From assembly GCA_027450165.1 (NCBI GenBank), contig DAIDKE010000004.1, positions 60,085 through 124,084 of the forward strand: a stretch of DNA of 64,000 nt, in the 5' to 3' direction. The translations under genes and the position numbers were made by a program. The notes beneath the pieces are model-generated. The model did not search any database. It was given only the letters and a program-made list of their open reading frames with translations, and was not told the DNA's origin. This stretch comes from Candidatus Saccharimonadota bacterium. Lineage in GTDB: Bacteria; Patescibacteriota; Saccharimonadia; Saccharimonadales; Saccharimonadaceae. The number at the start of each line of letters is the position of its first letter. The stretch's first letter is position 1. Positions 26,303-35,317 of the stretch are shown in pieces.

Positions 26303-26677
26303 ATGTCCAGCTTCGACTATTTCGAACGCAGACTAGACGATAAGCGTCGTTTGACGATACCGTCTGAGCTTCGCCAGGAATTTGTCAGCGGCGTTGTTGT
26401 CACCAGAGGTTTCGGCCGATATCTTCACCTTTACCCGAAGGCAGTTTGGGATGGTGAAGTCGAAGCGGCGTTAAATGGCAGCGGCAGTATTCTCGATGAG
26501 AAAACGGCCGACCTTAACGTTCGTTTTCGCCGTGGTAAAACCGAGGCAGAGCTTGACCAAAAACAGGGTCGAGTAACGATCGAGCAGCACCTGCTTGATT
26601 ATGCCGGGATTGACCGCGATATCGAAGCTGTCCGCGCCGGCCAATATTGGCGAGTCATGGCGCCCGAGTCCGAGTAG
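26303..26677 (+). CDS. mraZ: Transcriptional regulator MraZ
   Basis: A 124-residue AbrB-fold protein. SSFDYFERRLDDKRRLTIPSELR is the first DxxGR-type element (here DDKRRLTIP), and the second is degenerate (EAELDQKQGRVTIEQHLLDYAGI). It forms a ring that binds AGTGGG repeats and represses the dcw cluster. GGGAGACC lies upstream of the ATG. It heads the division cluster in the canonical position before rsmH. Confidence 0.9.
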   Translation: MSSFDYFERRLDDKRRLTIPSELRQEFVSGVVVTRGFGRYLHLYPKAVWDGEVEAALNGSGSILDEKTADLNVRFRRGKTEAELDQKQGRVTIEQHLLDYAGIDRDIEAVRAGQYWRVMAPESE

Positions 26678-27041
26678 AACATTTTGTCCAAGAGTCCGCC
26701 CTTTAAAAATCAAAAATCCGTAGAAGCAAAAAACTCTCGAGATCAACTATCTGGTAGTGAGGCGTGGTATCTGGAGCCACATTAAAAATTCTCTAGCGCA
26801 CCTTACTTAAAACACACCTCCCAAAAAACTCCACCTCACACATAAGTCTCTCAACTCGGTCGTTTGTGAGTTACATCTGTAACTAACGTTTATATAACGG
26901 CCGCGACTTTTAAAAACAAACACACCTAAAAACAAACAAGCCTCATTACCAGTTAGGTGATCTCGAAAGCGGATATTTTAACTTTCGCTATACGGCACCC
27001 TTCAGGGCTGACGTATCGCGAATAATGTTAAAATAGACGTG
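26678..27041 (+). other. Long A/C-rich gap between mraZ and rsmH
   Basis: About 360 bases with no convincing ORF. Visible items are a direct repeat TAAAAACAAACA (26911-26922 and 26927-26938), a hairpin CGAAAG/CTTTCG near 26965-26990, and the -10 TAAAAT (27029-27034) that is 7 bases before the rsmH ATG. It is unusual for this boundary, which is normally short. Confidence 0.5.
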
Positions 27042-27935
27042 ATGAGTATTGAAGAACATCCACCACAACAACATGTTCCGGTTTTGCTAGATGCGGCGCT
27101 TGATATCCTAAAACCACAACATGGTGAGAACTATCTCGACTTAACAGCTGGTTACGGCGGTCACGCGTCAGCAATTTTAGCCAAGACTGGAAATTATAGC
27201 GTTAGCGTACTGGTCGACCGTGATGACAACGCCATTAAAGCGTTGGCGCCACTAGCCGAAAAGGGCGCACGGCTCATACATAGCGATTTTGCCCGGGCCA
27301 GCGAAGAACTCGTCGGTGAGGGTAAAACGTTTGATATGATCATGGTTGACCTGGGGGTGTCGTCACCACAGCTCGACCAGAGCGAACGAGGGTTTTCTTT
27401 TACGAACGAAGGACCGCTCGATATGCGAATGGATCGACGCCAGTCACTAAGCGCCCAAACGCTAGTGAACAAGGCTTCAGTCCAGGAGTTGGCGCACATC
27501 ATCACCGAATATGGTGAAGAACCGCGCGCCACTGCCCAGCGAATAGCTGCCGCAATCGTTAAGTCCCGTCCGCTAGAGACCACGGCGCAATTGGCCGAAC
27601 TGGTCGCAAAAACCCATCGTGGCAAATGGAGCAAAATCCATCCAGCCACGCGCACTTTTCAGGCTCTCCGAATAGCCGTTAACGACGAACTCGGGCAGGT
27701 CAGAACCATGCTCGAGCAGCTGCCAAAGCTTTTGAAACCTGGCGGGCGGGTAGCGGTGATCAGTTTTCACAGTCTGGAAGACAGGCTTGTGAAGCGGTCT
27801 TTTAAGCAGCAATACGAAGCTGGTTACGAGGCCGAACTGGCGCCGCTAACCCGTAAGCCGTTATCCGGAGATATTTACGACGTTCACAACCCGCGTGCTC
27901 GTAGTGCAAAACTTCGTGCCGCAGTGAAAAAATAA
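27042..27935 (+). CDS. rsmH: 16S rRNA (cytosine(1402)-N(4))-methyltransferase
   Basis: Start at ATG 27042, 7 bases after TAAAAT; 297 residues. Shows HVPVLLDAALDIL, SAM motif YLDLTAGYGGHASAIL, DLGVSSPQLDQSERGFSF and VISFHSLEDRLVK, all diagnostic for RsmH (MraW). It modifies C1402 in the ribosomal P site. Conserved dcw gene following mraZ. Confidence 0.95.
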   Translation: MSIEEHPPQQHVPVLLDAALDILKPQHGENYLDLTAGYGGHASAILAKTGNYSVSVLVDRDDNAIKALAPLAEKGARLIHSDFARASEELVGEGKTFDMIMVDLGVSSPQLDQSERGFSFTNEGPLDMRMDRRQSLSAQTLVNKASVQELAHIITEYGEEPRATAQRIAAAIVKSRPLETTAQLAELVAKTHRGKWSKIHPATRTFQALRIAVNDELGQVRTMLEQLPKLLKPGGRVAVISFHSLEDRLVKRSFKQQYEAGYEAELAPLTRKPLSGDIYDVHNPRARSAKLRAAVKK

Positions 27936-27961
27936 AACAAACAAAGAAGGGGCAAAACACC

Positions 27962-28027
27962 ATGCCAATTCACATCAACGTTCAGTACGCTGACAAGGCT
28001 CAGGTAATCGCTGTTCGCGTTAAATAA
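27962..28027 (+). CDS. Possible 21-residue peptide between rsmH and ftsL
   Basis: ATG 27962 is preceded by AAGAAGGGG at normal ribosome-site distance, one of the clearest Shine-Dalgarno sites among native genes here. It encodes MPIHINVQYADKAQVIAVRV plus K, then TAA. A strong 10-bp hairpin (AGCCCCGCCG paired with CGGTGGGGCT) follows at about 28040-28070 without a T-run. It may be a leader peptide or a small regulator; homologues would decide. Confidence 0.4.
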   Translation: MPIHINVQYADKAQVIAVRVK

Positions 28028-28040
28028 CGCCTGTAGCTAA

Positions 28041-28073
28041 CCCCAGCCCCGCCGCATAAAACGGCGGTGGGGC
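28041..28073 (+). other. Stable hairpin downstream of the 21-codon ORF
   Basis: AGCCCCGCCG and its partner CGGTGGGGCT flank the A-rich loop. There is no T-run, so it is more likely an mRNA processing or stability element than a terminator. Confidence 0.5.
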
Positions 28074-28119
28074 TCCTGAGGTCTTGTCTAAAAAACATTA
28101 AAAATAAACATCCACCACC

Positions 28120-28470
28120 ATGTCATATCAACCCACCACTTATTACAATAATCGTCGCCAACAAAACTGGTCGCGTAATCAAAACACGGCTCGCTTTAGT
28201 TCGGCGGTCAAACTCGGTCCGGTAGCCCATACTGTCTTAGTTGTGCTTATGGTCACCGTCCTTGGTTTGATATACTTAACTCAGGCAACGCGCACCACAA
28301 GCTACGACTATCAGTCGCAGGCGATTGAGTCACAAATTGCCGACCTAAGTACTCAAAAGAGCGACTTGGAAGTTGAAAATGCTCGTTTGACATCGCTTAA
28401 CAATGTCAAAAACAGCAATGTCGCTAAGGCTATGACAACTCCAAGCAATGTCCAATACGTTCAACAATAA
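28120..28470 (+). CDS. ftsL: FtsL/DivIC-like septum protein
   Basis: A 116-residue bitopic protein. A basic, Asn/Gln-rich cytoplasmic tail is followed by a membrane segment (about residues 38-58, VLVVLMVTVLGLIYL) and an extracytoplasmic coiled coil (QSQAIESQIADLSTQKSDLEVENARL). Position between rsmH and the class B PBP and this topology identify FtsL, which activates FtsWI. No clear Shine-Dalgarno site. The symbol rests on position and topology. Confidence 0.8.
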   Translation: MSYQPTTYYNNRRQQNWSRNQNTARFSSAVKLGPVAHTVLVVLMVTVLGLIYLTQATRTTSYDYQSQAIESQIADLSTQKSDLEVENARLTSLNNVKNSNVAKAMTTPSNVQYVQQ

Positions 28471-28472
28471 TT

Positions 28473-30218
28473 ATGAAATTAGAACTGTTAAAAGGTAGCC
28501 GATCACGGGTTTTGGCTGGTTGTTTACTCGCCGTGGCCGCATTGTTTGTGGTCCGGCTTTTTTATATACAGATTATTCAGCACGACTATTATCAGCAGTT
28601 GGCCGACAGCGAGCAGATTAAGCGGCTAACCATCCCGGCGCAGCGTGGCATGATTTATGCCCTGAATGGTAATCAGCCGGTTCCGCTGGTAATGAACGAA
28701 ACGGTCTATACTTTATTTGCCGACCCAGCAACAGTTAAAGATGTTCAAGGAATTATTAATACGGTTGAATCGGTTGCCGGTGGTAATGCCAGGTCGAACC
28801 TGGATAAATTATTAACTACCCCGAATAGTCGTTACCAGATATTGGCGACCAAACTAACTACGGCTCAGGCTGAGGCCATTAAGAAGAAAGGTCTGGCCGG
28901 TATTGGTTTTCAGCAGGAAAGCCAAAGGGTCTATCCGGAAGGCTCGCTTGCGGCTCAGACCTTGGGTTTTGTGGACGCCGATGGCAACGGTGAATATGGC
29001 ATCGAGCAGGGGATGGACAGTGCCTTAAAGGGTAAAGACGGTATGTTGCAGTCGGTGACCGATATTGCATCGGTGCCACTCACGATTGGATCTCGTAATG
29101 TCAAAAAACCGGCGCAAAATGGTGAAAATGTTGTGCTGACGATTGATCGTAATATTCAGTCATATGTCGAGGATGCTCTGAGCCGACAACTGCAAAAGAT
29201 CGGCGCTCCCGATGGCAGCGTGATCGTGATGAACCCCCAGAACGGTCAGGTTATGGCGATGGCCAACTATCCGAGCTATGATCCATCGACGTTTAATACC
29301 GTTACCGACGCCTCGCTGTTTAACAACAACGTCATTTCTTTGCCTTACGAACCAGGTTCGGACATCAAGACATTCACGATGGCGACTGGTGTTGATACCG
29401 GAGTAGTTAACGCCCAGTCTACCTACAACAACACCGGTGTCATTAATGTTGACGGGATTGATATCCATAATGCCCCAGGTGATACTCAATTCGGCAACAT
29501 TACTCTACAAACGGCCATGAACTGGTCGCTAAACACTGGCTATGTGACGGTCGCTGAGCGTTTGGGTGGCGCGGGTCAAGATATTAACCTGAAGGCGCGG
29601 CAAACGATGTACGACTACTTTTATAACCGTTTTCGCTTGGGCCAGCTGACCGGTATTCAGCTAGCGGGCGAGCTGCCGGGCATCATTATTCCGCCATCCG
29701 ATCCAGATGGTAATGCGGTTCGCTATTCAAACATGGCCTTCGGTCAGGGGCTGGACGTAACTATGCTACAGGTGGCATCGGGCTTTAGTTCGTTGGTTAA
29801 CGGCGGTAAGTACTACAAACCGTCGATCGTCGCTGGGTCGGTTGACGATTATGGTAACTATCACGCCGCCAAACCAACCACTCCGACCACTTACATAAAA
29901 TCATCGACGGCCGACCAAATTCGCGAAATGACGCACGTAGCTCGTAGTTCGGTATTTCCGGGCATTGATAAGAGCGGCTACTATATGGGTGGCAAAACCG
30001 GTACTTCGCAGGCAATTGTTAACGGCAAATATAGTGATACCGACACGATTGCGACTTATCTTGGCTACGGGGGGTCACAGGCTGAGACAAAATATGTCAT
30101 AATGGTACGAGTATCGGGACCTAAGTTCGGCGGGTCGGGTGCCGCGGCAGCAATGCCAGTTTTCACCGATATCTCAAACTGGCTCGTAAGATACTTAAAC
30201 ATACCACCACAGGAATAA
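28473..30218 (+). CDS. ftsI: Penicillin-binding protein, class B transpeptidase FtsI
   Basis: A 581-residue protein with an N-terminal membrane anchor (residues about 12-32), a PBP dimerisation domain and a transpeptidase domain. Catalytic SxxK is in YEPGSDIKTFT, the SxN motif is in WSLNTGYV and KTG is in GGKTGTSQA. No PASTA domains. It cross-links septal peptidoglycan together with FtsW, encoded 1 kb downstream. Two bases separate it from ftsL. Confidence 0.93.
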   Translation: MKLELLKGSRSRVLAGCLLAVAALFVVRLFYIQIIQHDYYQQLADSEQIKRLTIPAQRGMIYALNGNQPVPLVMNETVYTLFADPATVKDVQGIINTVESVAGGNARSNLDKLLTTPNSRYQILATKLTTAQAEAIKKKGLAGIGFQQESQRVYPEGSLAAQTLGFVDADGNGEYGIEQGMDSALKGKDGMLQSVTDIASVPLTIGSRNVKKPAQNGENVVLTIDRNIQSYVEDALSRQLQKIGAPDGSVIVMNPQNGQVMAMANYPSYDPSTFNTVTDASLFNNNVISLPYEPGSDIKTFTMATGVDTGVVNAQSTYNNTGVINVDGIDIHNAPGDTQFGNITLQTAMNWSLNTGYVTVAERLGGAGQDINLKARQTMYDYFYNRFRLGQLTGIQLAGELPGIIIPPSDPDGNAVRYSNMAFGQGLDVTMLQVASGFSSLVNGGKYYKPSIVAGSVDDYGNYHAAKPTTPTTYIKSSTADQIREMTHVARSSVFPGIDKSGYYMGGKTGTSQAIVNGKYSDTDTIATYLGYGGSQAETKYVIMVRVSGPKFGGSGAAAAMPVFTDISNWLVRYLNIPPQE

Positions 30219-30220
30219 AC

Positions 30221-31255
30221 ATGGAAATAACTATCTCGCAATTAAACAGTCAACTAACAACCACTTTTTTGCTAAGCATGGTGGCGTTTTTAATCGCCAT
30301 GTTTTTGACGCCCGTTTACACTTATATTGCTTACAAATATAAATTCTGGAAGAAACAGCGCACCACGAGTACAACAGGGGAGCAGTTGACGGTCTTTACC
30401 AAGCTGCACGCTAACAAATTCAAGCGCAACATACCAACAATGGCAGGGGTTGTGTTTTTGACATCAATTGTATTAGTGACATTCTTTTTGAACCTTAATC
30501 GTCAACAGACCTGGTTGCCGTTAGCAGCCCTGGTAGGCGGCGGTATCGTAGGTTTGCTGGATGATATTATTAACGTCCGCGGAGCAGGGGGCGGCATCGC
30601 TGGCCTACGCTCGGGGCTGAAATTTACGATGATTACCGTGCTTGGTCTGGCTTTGGGTTGGTACTTCTTCGCCAAGCTGGGTATTGATGGTATTCACGTA
30701 CCGTTTATTGGTAACTGGATAGTTGGTTGGTGGATTATTCCGATTTTTGCTTTTGCGGTGGTCGCGACCGGCAACGCTGTTAATATATCAGACGGCTTAG
30801 ACGGCCTAGCTGGTGGATTGGCGGCAATCTCGTTCTCTGGTTTTGGGGTTGTGGCGCTGTTACAGGGGCATGTTGTTCTAGCCGCCTTTTGTTTCACGGT
30901 TGTCGGGGCGCTGCTTAGCTATCTGTGGTTTAATATCTATCCGGCGCGGTTTTTCATGGGTGATGTTGGTAGCTTTGCCCTGGGTACGAGCCTGGGCGTG
31001 GTCGCCATGTTGACCAACTCGTTCTTCTTGCTCCCAATTATTGGTTTCTTGTTTGTCGTCGAGGCGGCCTCGAGCCTGATTCAGATCGTCAGTAAAAAGT
31101 TTTTCAAGCGCAAAATCTTTATCTCGGCACCACTGCATCATCACTTAGAGGCGATCGGCTGGCCGGAAACAAAGGTGACGATGCGTTTTTGGGTAGTAGC
31201 GGCCGTCATGTCCTTTATCGGCGTGCTGTTCGCTATAGCCGGAGGCAACATTTAG
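30221..31255 (+). CDS. mraY: Phospho-N-acetylmuramoyl-pentapeptide transferase
   Basis: A 344-residue protein with about ten membrane segments. Conserved cytoplasmic motifs: FTKLHANKFKRNIPTMAGVV, GLLDDIINVRG, NAVNISDGLDGLAGG and FMGDVGSFALGTSLG, and the histidine cluster PLHHHLEAIGWPE. It makes lipid I at the inner face of the membrane. Confidence 0.95.
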   Translation: MEITISQLNSQLTTTFLLSMVAFLIAMFLTPVYTYIAYKYKFWKKQRTTSTTGEQLTVFTKLHANKFKRNIPTMAGVVFLTSIVLVTFFLNLNRQQTWLPLAALVGGGIVGLLDDIINVRGAGGGIAGLRSGLKFTMITVLGLALGWYFFAKLGIDGIHVPFIGNWIVGWWIIPIFAFAVVATGNAVNISDGLDGLAGGLAAISFSGFGVVALLQGHVVLAAFCFTVVGALLSYLWFNIYPARFFMGDVGSFALGTSLGVVAMLTNSFFLLPIIGFLFVVEAASSLIQIVSKKFFKRKIFISAPLHHHLEAIGWPETKVTMRFWVVAAVMSFIGVLFAIAGGNI

Positions 31256-31256
31256 C

Positions 31257-32531
31257 ATGATTTCATTTGGCGGACCGCGGCTCGACGAGCCAGCCGCGAC
31301 GCGTCGTCATCGGCCGGACTATATTCTGATAGTTTACGTGCTGATACTAATGGCCCTGGGTGCAATTACAATTTTTGCGGTTGGGCCGCAGCACGCCAAT
31401 CTGTTGAATAACGCCATCGGCAGCAATTATTCGAACGACTACTTCTTTATCAAACAGATTACTAGCCTAGGCCTTTCGTTGGTGGCCTTTGTCGTAGCTG
31501 CGATTATTCCATATAAATTATTTTTACGCTACTCAGGCACTTTGCTGGTGATTGGACTGGCGGCTTGTTTGCTGCTGTTTTTAGCCCAACTGGGGCACCT
31601 TGGTATCGCTCAGTGTACCCTCGGTGCCTGTCGCTGGTTTAATTTGGGCCCGCTCGGATCATTGCAGCCAGCCGAGATACTGAAGTTTGGCCTATTGGTG
31701 TACCTGGCGGCGTTTCTGGGCGCTAAGATGCAAAAAGATAACGTTAGTGACGTCAAACAAACCCTTCTGCCGGTGGCCTGGGTAACCGGCTTGGGCTTGT
31801 TGTTTTTGGCTGTCATCCAAAAAGACCTAGGCACGGCTATCAGTATGACGCTGATCGTTTTGGTAATGTTAGTGGTGTCGGGTGTCCGTTGGCGCATTTT
31901 AGGGATTGTGCTTGGCGCCGGGCTGTTGCTCGGTCTGGTATTTATTGTGTCCGAGCCGCATCGTTTACAGCGTGTCGAGACCTATCTGCAAGGCGACAAG
32001 GCCAGTACTAGTAGCGCTTCGAACTATCAGAGCCAGAACGCCAAAATCGCCCTTGGTACCGGCTGGTGGCTGGGTCTAGGGGTCGGTAACAGTATTCAGG
32101 CAACCGGCTATCTGCCGGAGGCTATCAACGACTCGGTGTTTGCCATTATGGGTGAGATGTTTGGCTTTGTGGGTGTGAGTTTGATCATCGTACTGTTTGT
32201 CGCGCTCCTGATGCGGATACTCAGGATTATGGATCACTTAGTGGATCAGCGCTTAAAACTGCTTGCCGCCGGTGTCTTTGGCTGGTTTGGGGCGCATGTT
32301 ATCCTAAATATAGCCGCCATGATAGGTGTTATACCCCTTACGGGTATCACGCTGCCACTGCTAAGCTTCGGCGGTACCAGTATGTTGTTCATTACGGCGG
32401 GAATTGGCCTAGTTTTTCAGCTATCGGGCTATACAACTTATTCACCAAGCGTAAAGGAGGCTACAAATGAAGATTCTCACAGTCGGCGGGGGATCGGGCG
32501 GACACGTTACGCCAGTCGTCGCGGTGCTTAA
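31257..32531 (+). CDS. ftsW: Peptidoglycan glycosyltransferase FtsW (SEDS)
   Basis: A 424-residue SEDS protein with about ten membrane segments. Family blocks: GACRWFNLGPLGSLQPAEILKF, IQKDLGTAISM, QSQNAKIALGTGWWLGLG, PEAINDSVFAIMGEMFG and ITLPLLSFGGTSML. It polymerises lipid II with FtsI. The last 21 codons overlap murG in a different frame, and an AAGGAGG ribosome site for murG lies inside the gene. The C-terminal tail (HSRRGIGRTRYASRRGA) is therefore a by-product of the overlap or a real basic cytoplasmic tail. Confidence 0.92.
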   Translation: MISFGGPRLDEPAATRRHRPDYILIVYVLILMALGAITIFAVGPQHANLLNNAIGSNYSNDYFFIKQITSLGLSLVAFVVAAIIPYKLFLRYSGTLLVIGLAACLLLFLAQLGHLGIAQCTLGACRWFNLGPLGSLQPAEILKFGLLVYLAAFLGAKMQKDNVSDVKQTLLPVAWVTGLGLLFLAVIQKDLGTAISMTLIVLVMLVVSGVRWRILGIVLGAGLLLGLVFIVSEPHRLQRVETYLQGDKASTSSASNYQSQNAKIALGTGWWLGLGVGNSIQATGYLPEAINDSVFAIMGEMFGFVGVSLIIVLFVALLMRILRIMDHLVDQRLKLLAAGVFGWFGAHVILNIAAMIGVIPLTGITLPLLSFGGTSMLFITAGIGLVFQLSGYTTYSPSVKEATNEDSHSRRGIGRTRYASRRGA

Positions 32532-33615
32532 AGAGATTCGTCGCCTTCAGCCCGAAGCCGAGCTGCGTTTTTGGTGTGATTTCAAATTTGCGCCCCAGGC
32601 GAGGGCTACGCTAGACAAATTTGACCCTACAATTCCACTGCACCGGATTGTCGCCGGTAAACTAAGGCGCTACAACCATTTAAAGTGGTGGCAGCAGGTG
32701 ACGGTGCCAGGTCTACTGGTTGGTAACGTGCGCGACTTCTTTTTGGTCGGCGTTGGCGTTATACAAAGTTTCTTTAAACTGATTTTTTGGCGCCCCGACG
32801 TGGTGTTTACCAAGGGCGGCTTCGTTTGTTTGCCGGTTGGTTTGGCGGCCCATTGGTTGCGTATACCACTGGTTATTCATGATTCTGATGCTCATCCAGG
32901 CCTTACTAACCGAATTCTGGCGCGTTGGGCGACTCAAATCGCCACTGGTGCGCCACTCGAGTATTATTCATATCCCAAGTCAAAGTCGCATTACATTGGA
33001 ATTCCAGTGGCGGCCGAACTTACGCCCGTCAGCGCAGAGAAACAGCAAGACTCTAAGCGCAAGTGGGGCCTTGACGTTGATAAGCCGCTGGTAGTGGTAA
33101 CGGGTGGCGGATTGGGAGCGGTTCGGATTAACAATGCCATTCTGGCGGCTAGGAAAGACCTGCTAAAGCTGGCGTCGGTGGTTTTAGTATCCGGTACGGC
33201 TCAGTACGACGAATTACGCGCTCAATTGCCTGCCAATGACCAGCATTTTCAACTGCACTCCTTTGTGACCGAGATGCCTAGCTTATTAAGCGCTGCCGAT
33301 GTCGTAATCGCGCGTGCCGGGGCAACGACTATTGTGGAGCTGGCGGCTTTAGCTAAGCCGACAATTTTGATTCCAAATGCCAAATTGACAGGTGGGCATC
33401 AGGTTAAAAACGCCAATGTCTATCTTGAGGGCGGGGCAGTCAAGGTGATTATCGAAGAAGATATGGAGTCTAATCCGGGCCTGCTAGCGGACGCTATTGG
33501 TGACTTACTTAACAATCCGACCGAGGCTCAAGCTATGGCCAAGCGTTTCCATCAGTTTGCAAAACCGGAGGCCGCCAAGTCGATGGCCAAGTTAATCATA
33601 AGCGCTGTTAAATAA
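32467..33615 (+). CDS. murG: UDP-N-acetylglucosamine--lipid I GlcNAc transferase
   Basis: A 382-residue GT28 glycosyltransferase. N-terminal LTVGGGSGGHVTPVVAV loop, FTKGGFVCLPVGLAAHWL, IHDSDAHPGLTNRILARWA and C-terminal VIARAGATTIVELAALAKPTILIPNA are all standard. It makes lipid II. Start at ATG 32467 has the strongest ribosome site in the cluster, AAAGGAGG; 65 bases overlap ftsW. Confidence 0.95.
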   Translation: MKILTVGGGSGGHVTPVVAVLKEIRRLQPEAELRFWCDFKFAPQARATLDKFDPTIPLHRIVAGKLRRYNHLKWWQQVTVPGLLVGNVRDFFLVGVGVIQSFFKLIFWRPDVVFTKGGFVCLPVGLAAHWLRIPLVIHDSDAHPGLTNRILARWATQIATGAPLEYYSYPKSKSHYIGIPVAAELTPVSAEKQQDSKRKWGLDVDKPLVVVTGGGLGAVRINNAILAARKDLLKLASVVLVSGTAQYDELRAQLPANDQHFQLHSFVTEMPSLLSAADVVIARAGATTIVELAALAKPTILIPNAKLTGGHQVKNANVYLEGGAVKVIIEEDMESNPGLLADAIGDLLNNPTEAQAMAKRFHQFAKPEAAKSMAKLIISAVK

Positions 33616-33617
33616 GC

Positions 33618-33623
33618 TATAAT
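33618..33623 (+). promoter_or_regulatory. -10 element of ftsQ
   Basis: TATAAT with 11 bases to the ATG at 33635, allowing ftsQ to be transcribed apart from the dcw operon. Confidence 0.45.
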
Positions 33624-33634
33624 AACAGATAGTT

Positions 33635-34549
33635 ATGGCCCTATTCCGTCGTTCTAAAGCCCCTGAGCAGCCCTTGCCGGCGCGTCGCTCGTCACAATCA
33701 GCCTCGCTTGATGGCGGAAGCTCGTTTCAGCGTGGGCGCACCCTGAGCGGTATTCACGGGGCGGTTTATGAGCATAGCCTGGAGTCTGATCGCACACGGG
33801 CGCACCTGCTGGCTGAACGGCGCCGTAAGGTAGCTCTGATCTTTTTGATAGTCCTAAGCGCCATCATTCTTATTACGCTGCTAATTAGCCAGTTAACGGC
33901 CAGCGTCTTGGTTACTACCACTGACACGGCCCTAAGTCGCTCAATTGACGACGCACGCTATCAGAAGGTCATTAACGACTACTTTGCCCTTCATCCGGTT
34001 GAACGGCTCCGATTCGCCTTGAACAACCAGGCTCTTACCGATTATGTGGCCTCTAAGTTACCAGAGGTTTCGTCGGTCCAGCAGGCACCGCTAGGGACCT
34101 TTACGGTGACGACTTTTCGGCTAACGCTGCGGCACCCTATCGCTGGATGGCAAATTAACGGCCAACAATATTACGTCGATTCAACAGGGGTGGCGTTTGA
34201 AGATAACTACTTTGCGCCGCCAACCGTACAGATTGTTGACCAGAGTGGGGTAGCGCCAAATTCGGCTAGCGAGGTGACTAGTATTCGCTTCCTTAGTTTT
34301 GTTGGTAAGGTTGTATCGCAGGCGGCGGGCAGGGGATATGCCGTTAATAAAGCAACCCTGCCAGTAGGGACTACCCGTGAACTTGATATTCAAATGAATG
34401 GGGTAGGGCCATACGTGAAACTATCGATTGATCGTGGCGCAGCTGTCCAAGTTGAAGACATGGATAACGCACTTAAATATTTTGCCAGCCATGGCATAGC
34501 GCCGCGCTATGTCGATGTTAGGGTCAGCGGCCGAGCTTACTATCAGTAA
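33635..34549 (+). CDS. ftsQ: FtsQ/DivIB-like cell division protein
   Basis: A 304-residue bitopic protein: a long polar cytoplasmic N terminus, a membrane segment near residues 68-92, then a POTRA-like segment (HPVERLRFALNNQALTDYVASKLPEVSSVQQ) and beta-rich domain. Position after murG fits FtsQ. It would recruit or regulate FtsWI with FtsL. Confidence 0.78.
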   Translation: MALFRRSKAPEQPLPARRSSQSASLDGGSSFQRGRTLSGIHGAVYEHSLESDRTRAHLLAERRRKVALIFLIVLSAIILITLLISQLTASVLVTTTDTALSRSIDDARYQKVINDYFALHPVERLRFALNNQALTDYVASKLPEVSSVQQAPLGTFTVTTFRLTLRHPIAGWQINGQQYYVDSTGVAFEDNYFAPPTVQIVDQSGVAPNSASEVTSIRFLSFVGKVVSQAAGRGYAVNKATLPVGTTRELDIQMNGVGPYVKLSIDRGAAVQVEDMDNALKYFASHGIAPRYVDVRVSGRAYYQ

Positions 34550-34953
34550 CCAGTAGCCTAGCCGTCCCTCTACCTTGCCCTTTTTCATGTTCTATTTTTG
34601 TTCTACTTATAACTATATTGCAACAATCAAAAAAACTATATTAAAATATACAAATCACAAAAAATCAAATAGAAGGGTAGAGTGGTAAAAGGGGAAGCGT
34701 GAAAACATTTTTTGAAAAATGCAAATGCGACGTATGGGCCTAGTGTGGAAAACTTTTTAGTTCAGGGTTATATGGGTATGATTTATACAACAGCCTGGGC
34801 CGCTATAGGGTCTTCTGGGTTTAGCTTAAAACATGATATATGCGGCAGACCGAGTGTGACATTAATGCAAAAGTAAAATAACCTAAATAATAAACAACGA
34901 AGTGTGATTTTGCCTCCACTACCTCTTTATATGGCGAGAGCGGTATATATGAA

Positions 34954-35051
34954 GACGTGTTGCTAATCATCTTTGTTTAATATATGCCATGTCGTAAAAG
35001 AAACATTGTGCGACGTAAGATCTATGTATGGAATATGATTAGCAACACGTC
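34954..35051. repeat. 98-bp element with perfect 17-bp inverted termini
   Basis: GACGTGTTGCTAATCAT (34954-34970) and its exact complement ATGATTAGCAACACGTC (35035-35051). Internally CCAT/ATGG and GTCG/CGAC can stack on the outer stem, giving one long imperfect hairpin. Downstream on the plus strand is T-rich (GTTTTGTGTGCTCTTTTT). Candidate small RNA gene or miniature mobile element; it was not seen elsewhere in the window. Confidence 0.6.
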
Positions 35052-35197
35052 GTTTTGTGTGCTCTTTTTGTCGAATCGCGCATATATTTTTGACGATCAC
35101 TCTGCCTGGATGTCTCGCCCAACTTTTGCCACCCGTTTTTATGTTCTAGCCGGCTTTGAGTCCGGCTGACGTTTTTATACGTCGCGTTTGATAAGCA

Positions 35198-35232
35198 AAA
35201 TAAAAAACTGCCCGACTTCGCCTGGCAGCTTT
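35198..35232 (-). terminator. Terminator of the arc operon
   Basis: On the minus strand, CTGCC...GGCAG stem with a 11-base loop, followed by TTTTTTATTTT. Confidence 0.8.
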
Positions 35233-35317
35233 TATCATATATCTAATGTTCTAATTTTGTTCGTATTGTTCTGACTACGTTTGCATGTGTAGAGCCGTCA
35301 GGCAGGACATAGTTGCC

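Larger units (their letters stand above)
34550..35317. other. 770-bp non-coding interval between dcw cluster and arc operon
   Basis: AT-rich with no convincing gene (the 61-codon ORF at 34984 only reads across the inverted repeat). It contains several possible structures: CTCTACC...TTCTATTT (about 34570-34597) facing the contiguous AAATAGAAGGGTAGAG (about 34672-34687); a 17-bp inverted repeat (34954-35051); a hairpin AGCCGG/CCGGCT followed by GACGTTTTT (35148-35177); and the arc terminator (35198-35232). Confidence 0.6.
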
